From assembly GCF_902833645.1 (NCBI RefSeq), contig NZ_CADFGE010000001.1, positions 1,426,001 through 1,490,000 on the forward strand: a DNA stretch of 64,000 nucleotides, read 5' to 3'. A model generated the notes under the pieces. It was not told where the DNA came from, made no database searches, and saw only the letters and a program-made list of their open reading frames with translations. Source of the stretch: Paraburkholderia fungorum (GTDB lineage Bacteria > Pseudomonadota > Gammaproteobacteria > Burkholderiales > Burkholderiaceae). This document shows positions 44,822 through 53,630 of the stretch, piece after piece. The translations under genes were made by a program, and so were the position numbers. Every line of letters starts with the position of its first letter. Positions within the stretch are counted from its first letter, which is position 1.

Positions 44822-46237
44822 TTAACCGTGATGCACGGCGTCTTGCGGCACGGACCCCTTTACCGGCACCGGCAATGGTAACGCGGGCAAGGTGACGACA
44901 AAACGCGCGCCACCCGAGGCCGCTTCTTCGAGCCGCACGTCGCCGCCATGAACCAGCGCGACGCGCAGCACGATCGCGAGGCCAAGGCCAAAGCCGCCGG
45001 TGTGCCGGTCACGGCTGGAGTCGAGCCGGTGAAACGGTTCGAATATGCGGTTGCGCTCGGCAAGCGGAATACCTGGACCGTCGTCCTCGACGATCAATAC
45101 CAGTGCGCCCGCCGCGCCAGCGGCCGCGCTCAGCGAAATCGCCTGCCGCGCGTAGCGGGTACTGTTGCGCAACAGATTCAGCAACGCGCGCGCAACCAGT
45201 TTGGGGTCGCAGACATGATACGTGGGCGTACGGGCAACCGGCATACGAGAAACCGGAGCGCGGCCGGCAGGCGCAACGGCGGCGCCCGTACCCGCGGGGG
45301 ACATGCCCGCCATGCTGACCGAAAGCGTCAGCGAGCGATCGGCGACGTCGTTGGCCATGCTCGCGGCCACGCTGTCGAGCAACTCATTCACCGACACCCG
45401 CATCAGCAGCCGATGCCCGTCGCCTTGTTCCAGGCGGCTCAAAGTCAGCAGTTCGGTGACGAGTTCGTCGAGTTCGCGCACGTCTTTGCGCAGTGCCATT
45501 TGCCTTTCGCGCTGACGCTCGGGCGACTCCGGCGACTGCAACAGCGCAAGGCCGAATTCGAGCCGCGCTAGCGGCGTCTTCAGTTCGTGTGAAATGCCGT
45601 GCATCATTTCACGTTGATGCAGGATCGACGCTTCGATCTGCTGAGCCATTTCGTTGAACTGTTGCGACAAGTCGTAGATGTTCGATTTCTTCGACAACTG
45701 TGCGCGGGTCGACAGATTGCCGGCGCCGAACGCGCGCGCCGCGGCTTCGAGCTTGCGCAACTCGCGCCAGTGATAGAGCACCCACACGACCACTGAAAGC
45801 AGCGTGGCGAGCGCGACCAGCGCATACGCGAATGCCTGAATCTCGACGGTGGTGGCCTCGTAGCGGCGCGAATTGACGACGGTGCCATCCGACAGCGGCA
45901 GGTAGTAACTCGTGGCGTCGTCGTTCAACACCAGCTTGCCAGCGCGCAACTCGCGCCATTGACGCTCGCCGACCAGCGGTTTGACCTCGTCGGTCGTCAT
46001 CAGCCTGAAGTCCTGGGCGCCGTGTTTTTTCAGTTCCTCGAGCGCCGCAGCGCGTTCCGGGCCCGCGTGTCGTTGCAAGTAATCGTCGAGTACGAATGCG
46101 TACGTACGGTCCGTGTCGCGCTCGGTTTGTGTGACTCGCTCATGGAACAGTTGCGAGAATGAGATGTTGATGAACGCAATGGTGAGACCGCCACCGATCA
46201 GAACGATCAGATACAGCCGGATCAGGGAGCGGAGCAT
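44822..46237 (-). CDS. Sensor histidine kinase, RstB-like
   Basis: The 471-residue inner-membrane kinase has a first helix, LIRLYLIVLIGGGLTIAFIN, a periplasmic part of ~110 residues and a second helix (FAYALVALATLLSVVVWVLY). A HAMP region follows, then HisKA with HGISHELKTPLARLEF around residue 215, where the phosphoacceptor His lies. The HATPase domain shows NLLRNSTRYA, VEDDGPGIP and GFGLGLAIV. A Pro/Ala-rich insert (TGAAVAPAGRAPVSRM) interrupts the ATPase domain. It starts directly after the response-regulator stop, a standard operon pair. Confidence 0.92.
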   Translation of the reverse strand: MLRSLIRLYLIVLIGGGLTIAFINISFSQLFHERVTQTERDTDRTYAFVLDDYLQRHAGPERAAALEELKKHGAQDFRLMTTDEVKPLVGERQWRELRAGKLVLNDDATSYYLPLSDGTVVNSRRYEATTVEIQAFAYALVALATLLSVVVWVLYHWRELRKLEAAARAFGAGNLSTRAQLSKKSNIYDLSQQFNEMAQQIEASILHQREMMHGISHELKTPLARLEFGLALLQSPESPERQRERQMALRKDVRELDELVTELLTLSRLEQGDGHRLLMRVSVNELLDSVAASMANDVADRSLTLSVSMAGMSPAGTGAAVAPAGRAPVSRMPVARTPTYHVCDPKLVARALLNLLRNSTRYARQAISLSAAAGAAGALVLIVEDDGPGIPLAERNRIFEPFHRLDSSRDRHTGGFGLGLAIVLRVALVHGGDVRLEEAASGGARFVVTLPALPLPVPVKGSVPQDAVHHG

Positions 46238-46963
46238 TCATTCCTCCCATGCCGAAGGACTAAACAGATAACCGCGGCCCCAGATCGTCTTGATTTTGTG
46301 CGGCTCGGGCGACGCATCTTCGAAACGCCGGCGCAGCCGTGAGATCCCGGCGTCGACGGTACGATCGAGGCCGTCGAATTCGATGCCGCGCAGCTGCCTG
46401 AGAATGTCGTCGCGGCTTAGTACGGTGCCGGCTGCGCGCGCAAGGATCAGCAGCAGGTTGTACTCGGCGGTCTTCAGCTCGACCGGCTGGCCGCGCCAAC
46501 TCACGGCGCGATCGGGCGGCGAGATCACCAGTTCACCGAAGCTCAGCGTGCCGTCCTGCGTGGACGGCTCCGCACTTTCGGCCGGCTGCGCGCGGCGCAA
46601 CAACGCGCGGGCGCGGGCGACCAGCACACGCGGCTCGATCGGCTTGATGACGTAGTCGTCGGCACCGGTTTCCAGTCCGGCGATCTGATCGAATACGTCG
46701 ACGCGTGCCGTCAGGATCAGCACGGGCACGCGCGAAAAACTGCGGATTCGCCGGCAGACCTCCATGCCGTCCATGTTCGGCAGCATCAGGTCGAGAATCA
46801 CCAGCGCCGGGTTGTGCTCGCGCACGGCAGCCACGGCGGTGTCGCCGCGTCGCACGATTGTCACATTGAATTCGTAGCTGTTCAGATATTCCCCGATCAA
46901 CTGCGCGAGGCGATCGTCGTCCTCGATCAGCAGCACGCTGGTCTTAAGAGGGGCGTCGTTCAT
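46238..46963 (-). CDS. OmpR/RstA-type response regulator
   Basis: The 241-residue regulator has a receiver domain with VLLIEDDDRLAQL (acidic pair), VILDLMLPNMDG (phospho-Asp), ILTARVD and the Lys of VIKPIEPRV, and a C-terminal winged helix (LSRDDILRQLRGIEFDGLDRTVDAGISRLRRRFED). ATG 46963 has GGAGACCCAT in front; an upstream GTG is less likely. The divergent MipA/OmpV gene and four 10-bp repeats between them make that gene a likely target. Confidence 0.94.
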   Translation of the reverse strand: MNDAPLKTSVLLIEDDDRLAQLIGEYLNSYEFNVTIVRRGDTAVAAVREHNPALVILDLMLPNMDGMEVCRRIRSFSRVPVLILTARVDVFDQIAGLETGADDYVIKPIEPRVLVARARALLRRAQPAESAEPSTQDGTLSFGELVISPPDRAVSWRGQPVELKTAEYNLLLILARAAGTVLSRDDILRQLRGIEFDGLDRTVDAGISRLRRRFEDASPEPHKIKTIWGRGYLFSPSAWEE

Positions 46964-47020
46964 ATGGGTCTCCACTATCAGGCGCCGATTCTATCCGCGC
47001 GTGCCGCGAGGGGATACGTC

Positions 47021-47060
47021 GCGAACATTCGCGAACACTTGAACACAATTGCGCACACAT
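47021..47060. promoter_or_regulatory. Four 10-bp tandem half-site-like repeats before the response regulator
   Basis: GCGAACATTC, GCGAACACTT, GAACACAATT and GCGCACACAT follow each other in 10-bp steps at 47021-47060, with a GAACA core in the first three. OmpR-family regulators bind direct repeats at 10-11 bp spacing, so this is a good candidate binding site in the gap shared by the response regulator and mipA. Confidence 0.55.
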
Positions 47061-47137
47061 TCTCCCAACTTCAGGACAGACGTGGCACGGCGGGGTCCCT
47101 AGACTGCGGCTTCCGTTCCAAATAAAAAGTCCTGATC

Positions 47138-47911
47138 GTGCGCAAACGCCTCTCTTATCTGTGTATTCCGCTGCTTGGCCTGACCTGCTCGTCGATCGCT
47201 TACGCTGAGAATTTCTATATGTTTTCGCTGGCCGGCGGTGTGGCGCCGCGCTATCAGGGTAGCCGCGACTACCGCCCGTTTGTTGCGCCGTTGATCGCCG
47301 CGGAGTTCAGCAACGGCATCTTTTTGAGCCCGACGGACGGCCTCGGTTACAAGCACACCTTCGCCAACGGGCTGTTTGCATCCGCGGCGCTCAGCTATGA
47401 CTTCGGCCGCACCGACAGCAATCGTGCCGATTTGCCGGGCTCCGACTACCTGAAGGGCATGGGCAAGATTCCGGGCTCGGTGATGGTGTCCGTACAGCTC
47501 GGCGCGCATCTGTTTGGTCCGTCGACCGTCAGCATCACGCTGGATCAACCGGTGACGCACACGAGCCGCGGTACGAGCGGGCACATCGATCTGACGGTGC
47601 CGGTGCTGCAAACCGTCGACAACGAAATCAGCATCACGGGCAGCGTGCATGCCGGTAGCGGCCGCTATACGCAGACCTTTTTCGGCGTGACCGATGCGCA
47701 GGCGAGCACGAGCCGCTTTCAGCCCTATGCAGTGAAGGGCGGGTTCGACAGCGCGAAGGTGTCGGCGGCCTGGACCTACAGTTTTTCGCCGCGTTGGTCG
47801 GTGCATACCGAAGGCGGCGTGACGCGCCTGCTCGGTGCGTCGGCGAACAGCCCGATTGTGCAGTCGAAGAACAACTACTTCGCGATCACGGCGCTGACGT
47901 ATCGCTATTGA
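47138..47911 (+). CDS. MipA/OmpV-family outer membrane protein
   Basis: The 257-residue protein has a signal peptide (YLCIPLLGLTCSSIAYA) and a beta-barrel pattern of alternating strands. AENFYMFSLAGGVAPRYQGSRDYRP is the MipA/OmpV opening, and the chain ends FAITALTYRY with the aromatic C-terminal residue needed for barrel insertion. It starts with GTG. MipA proteins scaffold peptidoglycan enzymes or act as outer-membrane channels. It is divergent from the OmpR-type two-component genes. Confidence 0.9.
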   Translation: MRKRLSYLCIPLLGLTCSSIAYAENFYMFSLAGGVAPRYQGSRDYRPFVAPLIAAEFSNGIFLSPTDGLGYKHTFANGLFASAALSYDFGRTDSNRADLPGSDYLKGMGKIPGSVMVSVQLGAHLFGPSTVSITLDQPVTHTSRGTSGHIDLTVPVLQTVDNEISITGSVHAGSGRYTQTFFGVTDAQASTSRFQPYAVKGGFDSAKVSAAWTYSFSPRWSVHTEGGVTRLLGASANSPIVQSKNNYFAITALTYRY

Positions 47912-47990
47912 TGCGCGTGTCGACGCGGCTGTTGGTCGGTTGTGCGGATCAACTCTCTCGACGATCTGACTTCCTTGCAAGGAGCTCGCG

Positions 47991-49169
47991 ATGTTTGCAT
48001 GGCAAACCCCTCTGTCCAACGCGTGGCAGGACAGCATGATTTCGTCGGCGCGCGCGCAGGCGATTGGCGTCGACAGCATGCTGCTGACCGGTGCGACTGG
48101 TTTTATCGGCGGCAATCTGCTGGTGACCCTGGTTAATGCCGGGCTGGTCGAACGCATGGTGTGTCTGGTGCGCGGCGCCAGCGTGGCCGATGCGCTCGCG
48201 CGGCTGCGCGCTGCGGCCGTGCGTTGCGGGCTGCCGCACGCTCGTGCACAGCGAATCACGGAAGCCAACGTGATGGTGGGCGAACTCGGCAGCGAGTTTT
48301 CGGAAATCGATCTGGCGCGGCTCGCCAGAGCATCGCACGTGATCAATTGCGCGGCGCTTGCATCGTTTTCGACACATCCTCAAGTGCTCGATACGAATGT
48401 GCACGATACTTTGCGTTTCGTGTCGCGTTTTGTCGGCAGCAAAAAGCTGCGGCGTTTTCTGCACGTGAGCACGGCGATGGCGTGCGGCACGCAATGTGGC
48501 GCGAATGTGCAGGAATCTTCGTTCGGCTATGGTGAAACCCGCCACCTCGTGCCGTACACGCAAAGCAAACGCGAAGTCGAACGCCTGCTGCGCAGCATGT
48601 ATCCGAATCTGCCGCTGGTCGTGGTGCGGCCGTCGATCGTAGTCGGTCATACGGTGCTCGGCACACTGCCTTCGGCCAGCATTTTCTGGGTGTTTCGCGT
48701 GGTGCACACCGCGCGGCGCTTCACGGCACGGGCAATGAACCGCATCGACGTGGTGTCCGCCGACGATTGCGCGCGCGCGCTCGCGCTGCTGGCAATGAAG
48801 CCGTCGCTGGCGTTCGATACGTATCACGTGTCGGCGGGTTCGGAAGCGCCGACCATCGGTCAGATCATCAGCGCCATGGACGAAGCCACCGGCGTCTCCG
48901 GGCGCCGCTATTCGATGTGCCGCGTGGGCGACTTCGGCAGGATCGCGCGCGAGGTAGTGGGCCGTGACCGTTGCGGCAGCGGCCGTCTGCTCGAACATGC
49001 GCTGCGTCTGTACGCCGGTTTCGCGGAGCTGGACTACACGTTCGACAACCGTCGCCTGCGCGACGAGATCGGCTTCGAGCCGCTGCCGTTCACGGACTAC
49101 GTGAGCGAATGCGTGCGGACCTCGCGCGGGGTGGGGATTGCCGAGCAGATGCGCTGGGATTTCAAATAG
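47991..49169 (+). CDS. Acyl-thioester-reductase-like NAD-binding protein (NAD_binding_4)
   Basis: The 392-residue protein starts near MLLTGATGFIGGNLLVTLVN (GxxGxxG) and has RFLHVSTAMACGT, PYTQSKREVERLLRSMYP (Tyr and Lys of the active site) and VVVRPSIVVGHT. This pattern fits the male-sterility/thioester-reductase type SDR that reduces acyl-CoA or acyl-carrier thioesters. AAGGAGCTCGCG precedes ATG 47991. No carrier protein, ligase or polyketide gene lies nearby, so the substrate is open. An IclR-type regulator follows 98 bp downstream. Confidence 0.85.
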   Translation: MFAWQTPLSNAWQDSMISSARAQAIGVDSMLLTGATGFIGGNLLVTLVNAGLVERMVCLVRGASVADALARLRAAAVRCGLPHARAQRITEANVMVGELGSEFSEIDLARLARASHVINCAALASFSTHPQVLDTNVHDTLRFVSRFVGSKKLRRFLHVSTAMACGTQCGANVQESSFGYGETRHLVPYTQSKREVERLLRSMYPNLPLVVVRPSIVVGHTVLGTLPSASIFWVFRVVHTARRFTARAMNRIDVVSADDCARALALLAMKPSLAFDTYHVSAGSEAPTIGQIISAMDEATGVSGRRYSMCRVGDFGRIAREVVGRDRCGSGRLLEHALRLYAGFAELDYTFDNRRLRDEIGFEPLPFTDYVSECVRTSRGVGIAEQMRWDFK

Positions 49170-49267
49170 ACCCTCACCAGGTCACTACCGGCGATACAGT
49201 GAGCGATTCGCGCGAGATTCGCGCAACGCCCGGGTGACTCAGGACACCATGGACTTACCATCGACTC

Positions 49268-50050
49268 ATGCCGGCGACGGATTTTCAGGCAGACACAATG
49301 GACGAGAAAGACTGGATCGCCGGCGCCGCCAAGGCGCTGGCGATCATCGAAGCATTCGACGAAGAGCACGCACGTATGACGCCGACCATGGTGGCCACGC
49401 GCGCCGGGCTTTCGCGCACCGCGGCGCGCCGCTACCTGCTGACGCTGCGCGAACTCGGCTACGTAGACACCGACGGCAAGCTGTTCTGGCTCGCGCCGCG
49501 GGTATTGCGGCTCGGTCAGTCGTATCTGGATTCGGCGCGCTTGCCGCGCACCGTGCAACCATTTCTCCAGCGCATCACCGCAACCTTGCAGGAGACGGCG
49601 CTGGTCGCGATTCTCGACGAACACGACGTGGTGTACGTCGCGCGCAATGGCGTGAACCGGGCGATGGCGGTCGGCTTCGTGCTGGGCTCGCGGGCGAGCG
49701 CGCCGCTGTCGTCCGCGGGTTTGGTCCTGCTGGCGTTCCAGGCGCCGGAAAGCATCGAGCAGTGGCTGGCGTCCTATCCGATCAAGGTATTCACGCCGCA
49801 TACGTATTCGACCGTCGAACGCTTGCGCGAAGTGCTGGGCGAAATTCGCCGCGACGGTTATGTCGTCACCGATCAGCAACTGGAACTGGGTATGCGTGGC
49901 GTCGCGGTACCGTTGCGGGACCGGCACGGCTCGGTTGTGGCGGCGATTAGCGTGAGTATGCCGATCGGCCAGGAGTCAGCGAACGCCGCGTTGCATCGGG
50001 TGCTGCCGACCCTCCAGGAAACCGCGAGTCTGCTTAGAAACCTGATCTGA
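49268..50050 (+). CDS. IclR-family transcriptional regulator, PcaR/PobR-like
   Basis: The 260-residue regulator has an N-terminal winged HTH (AKALAIIEAFDEEHARMTPT then TRAGLSRTAARRYLLTLRELGYV) and an IclR effector domain (LVAILDEHDVVYVARNGVNRAM, GRRL-type RGVAVPLRDRHGSVVAAISVSMP). The sequence is close to PcaR/PobR-type regulators of aromatic catabolism, but no such genes are next to it. An alternative start is ATG 49298. The target may be elsewhere in the genome. Confidence 0.9.
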   Translation: MPATDFQADTMDEKDWIAGAAKALAIIEAFDEEHARMTPTMVATRAGLSRTAARRYLLTLRELGYVDTDGKLFWLAPRVLRLGQSYLDSARLPRTVQPFLQRITATLQETALVAILDEHDVVYVARNGVNRAMAVGFVLGSRASAPLSSAGLVLLAFQAPESIEQWLASYPIKVFTPHTYSTVERLREVLGEIRRDGYVVTDQQLELGMRGVAVPLRDRHGSVVAAISVSMPIGQESANAALHRVLPTLQETASLLRNLI

Positions 50051-50276
50051 ATGCAGCACTAGGTAATCTCCCTGATATGGTCTGCTTAATGAGTGAAAGC
50101 ATATCGAAAGCAAGCTGTCTCCCGGAAAATACATATCGACTTTTGCGCATGACAAACCGCATACACTGCGTAATACTCTCCCGCGGGGAGCGGGAAGGGG
50201 CCTCGAGCGCCGTCTGCTTCACCGTTAAGCTATTTCATTCAATTTGACTCAGTCGTCCAGGTTTGGGGAACAACAC

Positions 50277-50489
50277 ATGAAAAAATTCATCGTCTCGCTC
50301 GCAGCCGCATCGATCGCGCTGGTCTCCGTTCAAGCTTTCGCACAGGCATCGGACGCAGCAGCGCCGGCTGCTGCAGCTAGCACGCCGAAGAAGCACCACA
50401 TCAAGAAGCTGAAGACGCACGGTAAGCGCGCTGCGGTTTCGTCGGCCGCTTCGGCAGCTGGCACGAACGACAAGGGCGCGGCAAACTAA
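50277..50489 (+). CDS. Small secreted basic protein, 70 aa
   Basis: The protein has a clear signal peptide (MKKFIVSLAAASIALVSVQA, cleavage near FAQA). The mature ~48 residues are Ala/Ser-rich with a basic core TPKKHHIKKLKTHGKRAAVS. No family is recognised. GGGGAAC precedes ATG 50277, and the gene is followed by a strong terminator at 50586. Similar short basic exported proteins of Burkholderia are usually annotated hypothetical; an acid-shock or metal-binding role (His-Lys core) is speculation. Confidence 0.7.
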   Translation: MKKFIVSLAAASIALVSVQAFAQASDAAAPAAAASTPKKHHIKKLKTHGKRAAVSSAASAAGTNDKGAAN

Positions 50490-50585
50490 GCATTTCGCTT
50501 GGTTTTGTCGGGCGAACCCTGCCGGTTTGCCTGCGCCTGCCGCTAGCCGGCGGGTGCAGCGCGGCGCCGGTCGAATACCGCCAGC

Positions 50586-50617
50586 AAAAAGGCCAGAGCT
50601 TCTGCTCTGGCCTTTTT
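50586..50617. terminator. Bidirectional Rho-independent terminator
   Basis: AAAAAGGCCAGAGC (50586-50599) pairs with GCTCTGGCCTTTTT (50604-50617) around a TTCT loop. Both strands give a T-run, so it can serve both the small secreted-protein gene and the converging 92-aa gene. Confidence 0.92.
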
Positions 50618-50645
50618 GTCTTGAACGGCGGGTATTGGCCGCAGT

Positions 50646-50924
50646 TCAGTCCGCAAGGCCGCGCTTGATAACCTCGTTGAGCAGGCCGGTCATGCCTTCC
50701 GGATGGGTGGCGGCGCGCTCTTTCAGCTCCGTGACGAGGTCGCCATTCAGCTTGCAGGCGAACGCGACGAGCCCTTGGGCCTGGTCGAGCTTGCGCTGTT
50801 CACGGCGATCCAGCTTTGGCTCGGCGGCAGCGGCTTTGCCGAAGCGCTCGGCGGTCGACAGTTTCATTGCATTGTTCAGCTTGAGTGCCTTGTTCTTCTC
50901 AAGGTCGGTTTTTTTCATCGCCAT
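50646..50924 (-). CDS. Hypothetical protein with ribbon-helix-helix-like C-terminus
   Basis: The 92-residue protein is highly charged (MAMKKTDLEKNKALKLNNAM, KLDRREQRKLDQAQGLVA). The tail NGDLVTELKERAATHPEGMTGLLNEVIKRGL resembles the strand-helix-helix of RHH DNA-binding proteins. No partner toxin lies beside it. GAGGCCTTCCGT precedes ATG 50924. It ends just after the bidirectional terminator. Assignment as a DNA-binding protein is tentative. Confidence 0.65.
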   Translation of the reverse strand: MAMKKTDLEKNKALKLNNAMKLSTAERFGKAAAAEPKLDRREQRKLDQAQGLVAFACKLNGDLVTELKERAATHPEGMTGLLNEVIKRGLAD

Positions 50925-51061
50925 ACGGAAGGCCTCTGCCAGATAAGTAATCCCGCATTGTACGCATCGCGCCGCGCGTGGAGCTAACGGTGGCGATTGC
51001 GCGGGTAAGCGGCGCCCGAGCGCGGCTCGGACGGCGAGGAATTTGAGGCGTTGCGCGTTGT

Positions 51062-51817
51062 TCAGGCGGGCCGTTCGGGCGCGCCCGCCACGCTGTCCAT
51101 CAAAGCGCGCATGCGTTGCCAGTGCGTGCCTTCCCAGAACACCCGCCGGCACACGTCGCAGGTGACGAACTGGTTGTGCCGTTCGAGCACGCCGTCGGGC
51201 GCGCGGTCGCCGACCTCATCTTTGGCGATACGCCGCAGCGGCGCATTGCACATCAGACACAAACGGAACGGTTGCGCGCTGCCGGCCAGATCCAGCCTTT
51301 CAAACACTTCGCGTAATTGTTCGCGCGGCCGCAGCGTGCGGACGTAGCAGCCATGCGTGATGGCGCGGCGTTTCAATAGCTCGCGGTCGCGTGTGAGAAC
51401 GATGCGTTGCTGGGCGGCAGCGAGCGCTTCGATATCGGCGTCGGGATAGTGGTTGTCGTAGAGCGTATCGAAGCCGGCTAGCCGCAGCAGCGGGGCGAGA
51501 CCGCCTAGATGCGCATCGGCAATGAAGCGCACCACGCGCAGCGGATGCTCGCGCACGCGCAATAGCGGCTGGATGTCCAGCGATTCAAACTTCGGATAAA
51601 CGGAGATGCGATCGCCGTCGGATAGCGGATGATTGAAACCAACCGACTCACCGTTCACCAGAATCAGTTCGACCTCGGTGTGCGGCACCCCGAGCACTTC
51701 GATCATATGTTTAGCGGTGGCGCCGTGCGCGCAGGCGCAACTGAACGCGCGCCGGCGCAGGGGCCGGGCGAGAAAATCGTTCAGCTCCTCATAGAAGCGG
51801 AATGTCGCGGTGACCAT
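51062..51817 (-). CDS. Mut7-C protein: ubiquitin-like plus PIN-type RNase and Zn ribbon
   Basis: The 251-residue protein has three parts. Residues ~1-80 are a ThiS/ubiquitin-like fold (TATFRFYEELNDFL, VELILVNGESVGFNHPLSDGDRISVYP). Residues ~95-160 are a PIN-like Mut7-C nuclease domain (VVRFIADAHLGGLAPLLRLAGFDT, IVLTRDRELLKRR with acidic metal ligands). The C-terminal ~70 residues carry a zinc ribbon (CLMCNAPLRR ... CDVCRRVFWEGTHW). This is the bacterial 'Mut7-C RNAse / ubiquitin' family, predicted to cleave RNA; targets are not known. Confidence 0.88.
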   Translation of the reverse strand: MVTATFRFYEELNDFLARPLRRRAFSCACAHGATAKHMIEVLGVPHTEVELILVNGESVGFNHPLSDGDRISVYPKFESLDIQPLLRVREHPLRVVRFIADAHLGGLAPLLRLAGFDTLYDNHYPDADIEALAAAQQRIVLTRDRELLKRRAITHGCYVRTLRPREQLREVFERLDLAGSAQPFRLCLMCNAPLRRIAKDEVGDRAPDGVLERHNQFVTCDVCRRVFWEGTHWQRMRALMDSVAGAPERPA

Positions 51818-51911
51818 CGCGTCAGTATCGCACCGTGTTCATTTGCGCGCTGTCCTGCACGTGTCGCGCGGGTGTGCTTTACTGCCAGTTCTTTAGAAGA
51901 CGGAGCGACAG

Positions 51912-52781
51912 ATGGACATCGGTTTTATCGGTCTCGGCGAGATGGGCGCCGCGATGGTTGCAAACATTTTGAAAGCCGGGCACCAGGTGCGCGTGTGGAA
52001 CCGTTCGCCGGAACGCGCGCGGCCGCTCGCCGACGCAGGTGCGCAGATCGTCGCGACACCGGCCGAAGCGTTTGCTGGTGACGCAGTGTTCTCGATGCTG
52101 GCCGACGATACAGCGCTGCGCGAAGTCGTCACTGCGGCGCTGCTGGAACACGCGCCGCGCGGTTTGATCCACGTGAATATGGCGACGATCTCGGTGGCGC
52201 TGGCCGAGGAACTGGCGACGGCGCACGCCTCGCGCGGCGTCCATTACGTCGCTGCACCGGTGCTGGGGCGGCCCGACGTCGCAGCGGCAGGCAAGCTGAC
52301 GATCGTGGCGGGCGGTCCCGCTGAGTCGATCGATCGCGTTCAACCGATTTTCGACGCCATCGGCCAGAAAACCTGGCGCATCGGTTCGTTGCCGCAACAG
52401 GCAAACGTGATGAAGCTCGCGGCGAACTTCATGTTGGGCGCGGCGGTTGAAACGCTCGGCGAGGCCGCTACGCTCGTGACGGGACACGGCCTTGCGATGC
52501 AGGATTTTCTCGATGTCATCACGAGCGGCCTGTTCCCGGGACCGGTCTATTCGGGCTACGGCAAACTGATCGCGGAGCAGCGCTACGAGCCGGCGCTGTT
52601 CAAGGCGCGCCTCGGATTGAAGGACTTGCGTCTTGCGCTGGCGGCCGCCGATGCGGTCACGACGCCGTTGCCGATCGCGAGCGTGGTGCGCGACAGCCTG
52701 ATTGAAGCCGTGGCGCATGGCGACGGAGAGAAAGACTTCGCGGTGCTGGGACAGGTCGCGGCACGGCGGGCAGGGCGCTGA
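51912..52781 (+). CDS. NAD(P)-dependent beta-hydroxyacid dehydrogenase (HIBADH/GLYR family)
   Basis: The 289-residue enzyme has the GxGxxG motif IGFIGLGEMGAAMVANILKAG at the N-terminus and the catalytic Lys in NVMKLAANFMLG near residue 170. The second domain is all-helical (KARLGLKDLRLALAAADAV). It would reduce or oxidise a small beta-hydroxyacid or semialdehyde (glyoxylate/succinate semialdehyde reductase type). No pathway partner is next to it. Confidence 0.9.
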   Translation: MDIGFIGLGEMGAAMVANILKAGHQVRVWNRSPERARPLADAGAQIVATPAEAFAGDAVFSMLADDTALREVVTAALLEHAPRGLIHVNMATISVALAEELATAHASRGVHYVAAPVLGRPDVAAAGKLTIVAGGPAESIDRVQPIFDAIGQKTWRIGSLPQQANVMKLAANFMLGAAVETLGEAATLVTGHGLAMQDFLDVITSGLFPGPVYSGYGKLIAEQRYEPALFKARLGLKDLRLALAAADAVTTPLPIASVVRDSLIEAVAHGDGEKDFAVLGQVAARRAGR

Positions 52782-52849
52782 GCGGGCGCGGGTGCGTCAG
52801 GATGCGCACGGGCATAATGGCGCCCTGATCTTTTTCCGGATTGAGCTCA

Positions 52850-53485
52850 ATGAGTCTGCATACCTGGTGGCTTTTCGTCGCGACTGTTTTCGTTGTTTGC
52901 GCGATTCCCGGCCCGAACATGCTGCTGGTTATGACGCACGGCGCCCGGCACGGCCTGCGCCGTTCCAGCGCAACCATGGCCGGCTGCCTGTCGGCGCTGG
53001 TGTTGATGCTGGCGGTGTCGGCGGCGGGTCTTGGTGTGTTTCTCACGGCGTGGCCGACCATGTTCAACGCACTGCGGATGATCGGCACGGCGTACCTCGT
53101 CTATCTGGGCATCAAGGCATGGCGTACGCCAGTTGACGAAGGCGCTGCCGGCGCGGTCGAGGAACTGTCCGCGAGGCCCGTGCGTTCGCGCTTCGCGCTA
53201 TTTCGCAATGGCTTCCTGGTGGCCGGCAGTAACCCGAAAGCCATCCTGTTCGCCGCCGCGCTGCTGCCGCAATTCATCGACGCCGCGCAGCCCAAGCTGC
53301 CGCAGTTCGGCGTGCTCGTCGCGACCGTGGCGGTCATCGAGGTGAGCTGGTATCTGGTGTATGCCGGATTCGGCACGCGGATCGGCGCCACCTTGAAGAG
53401 CCGCAGCGTCGCCAGGACGTTCAATCGTCTGACGGGTGGTGTGTTCGTCGGCTTCGGCGCGATGATGGCGCTTGTGCGGCACTAG
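52850..53485 (+). CDS. LysE-family amino acid exporter
   Basis: The 211-residue protein has six membrane helices. The signature IPGPNMLLVMTHGARHGLRRS is near residue 22, and FRNGFLVAGSNPKAILFAAALLPQF near residue 125 is the family's GxxNPKxxLFF site. RhtB/LysE transporters export amino acids or homoserine lactones; the substrate cannot be told. ATG 52850 is chosen over an upstream TTG. Confidence 0.93.
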   Translation: MSLHTWWLFVATVFVVCAIPGPNMLLVMTHGARHGLRRSSATMAGCLSALVLMLAVSAAGLGVFLTAWPTMFNALRMIGTAYLVYLGIKAWRTPVDEGAAGAVEELSARPVRSRFALFRNGFLVAGSNPKAILFAAALLPQFIDAAQPKLPQFGVLVATVAVIEVSWYLVYAGFGTRIGATLKSRSVARTFNRLTGGVFVGFGAMMALVRH

Positions 53486-53595
53486 GCAAGTTATAGGCGA
53501 GTGGCGGCCTGCTACGTGGCGCTTAACGCCGCTTGCCAGGCACGGGACAATTTGTTGTACTTACGCAACGCTGAGGGTCAACCCTAATTTGCATG

Positions 53596-53624
53596 TTGCG
53601 ACGCACCAAATCATTTGCTATAGT
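53596..53624 (+). promoter_or_regulatory. Promoter for a candidate small RNA
   Basis: TTGCGA (53596-53601), a 17-bp spacer and TATAGT (53619-53624) with an extended -10 TG make one of the best sigma-70 matches in the window, yet no gene follows on this strand. An AGGGT-CA-ACCCT palindrome lies just upstream at 53574-53585, in position for an operator. Confidence 0.65.
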
Positions 53625-53630
53625 TCGTCT

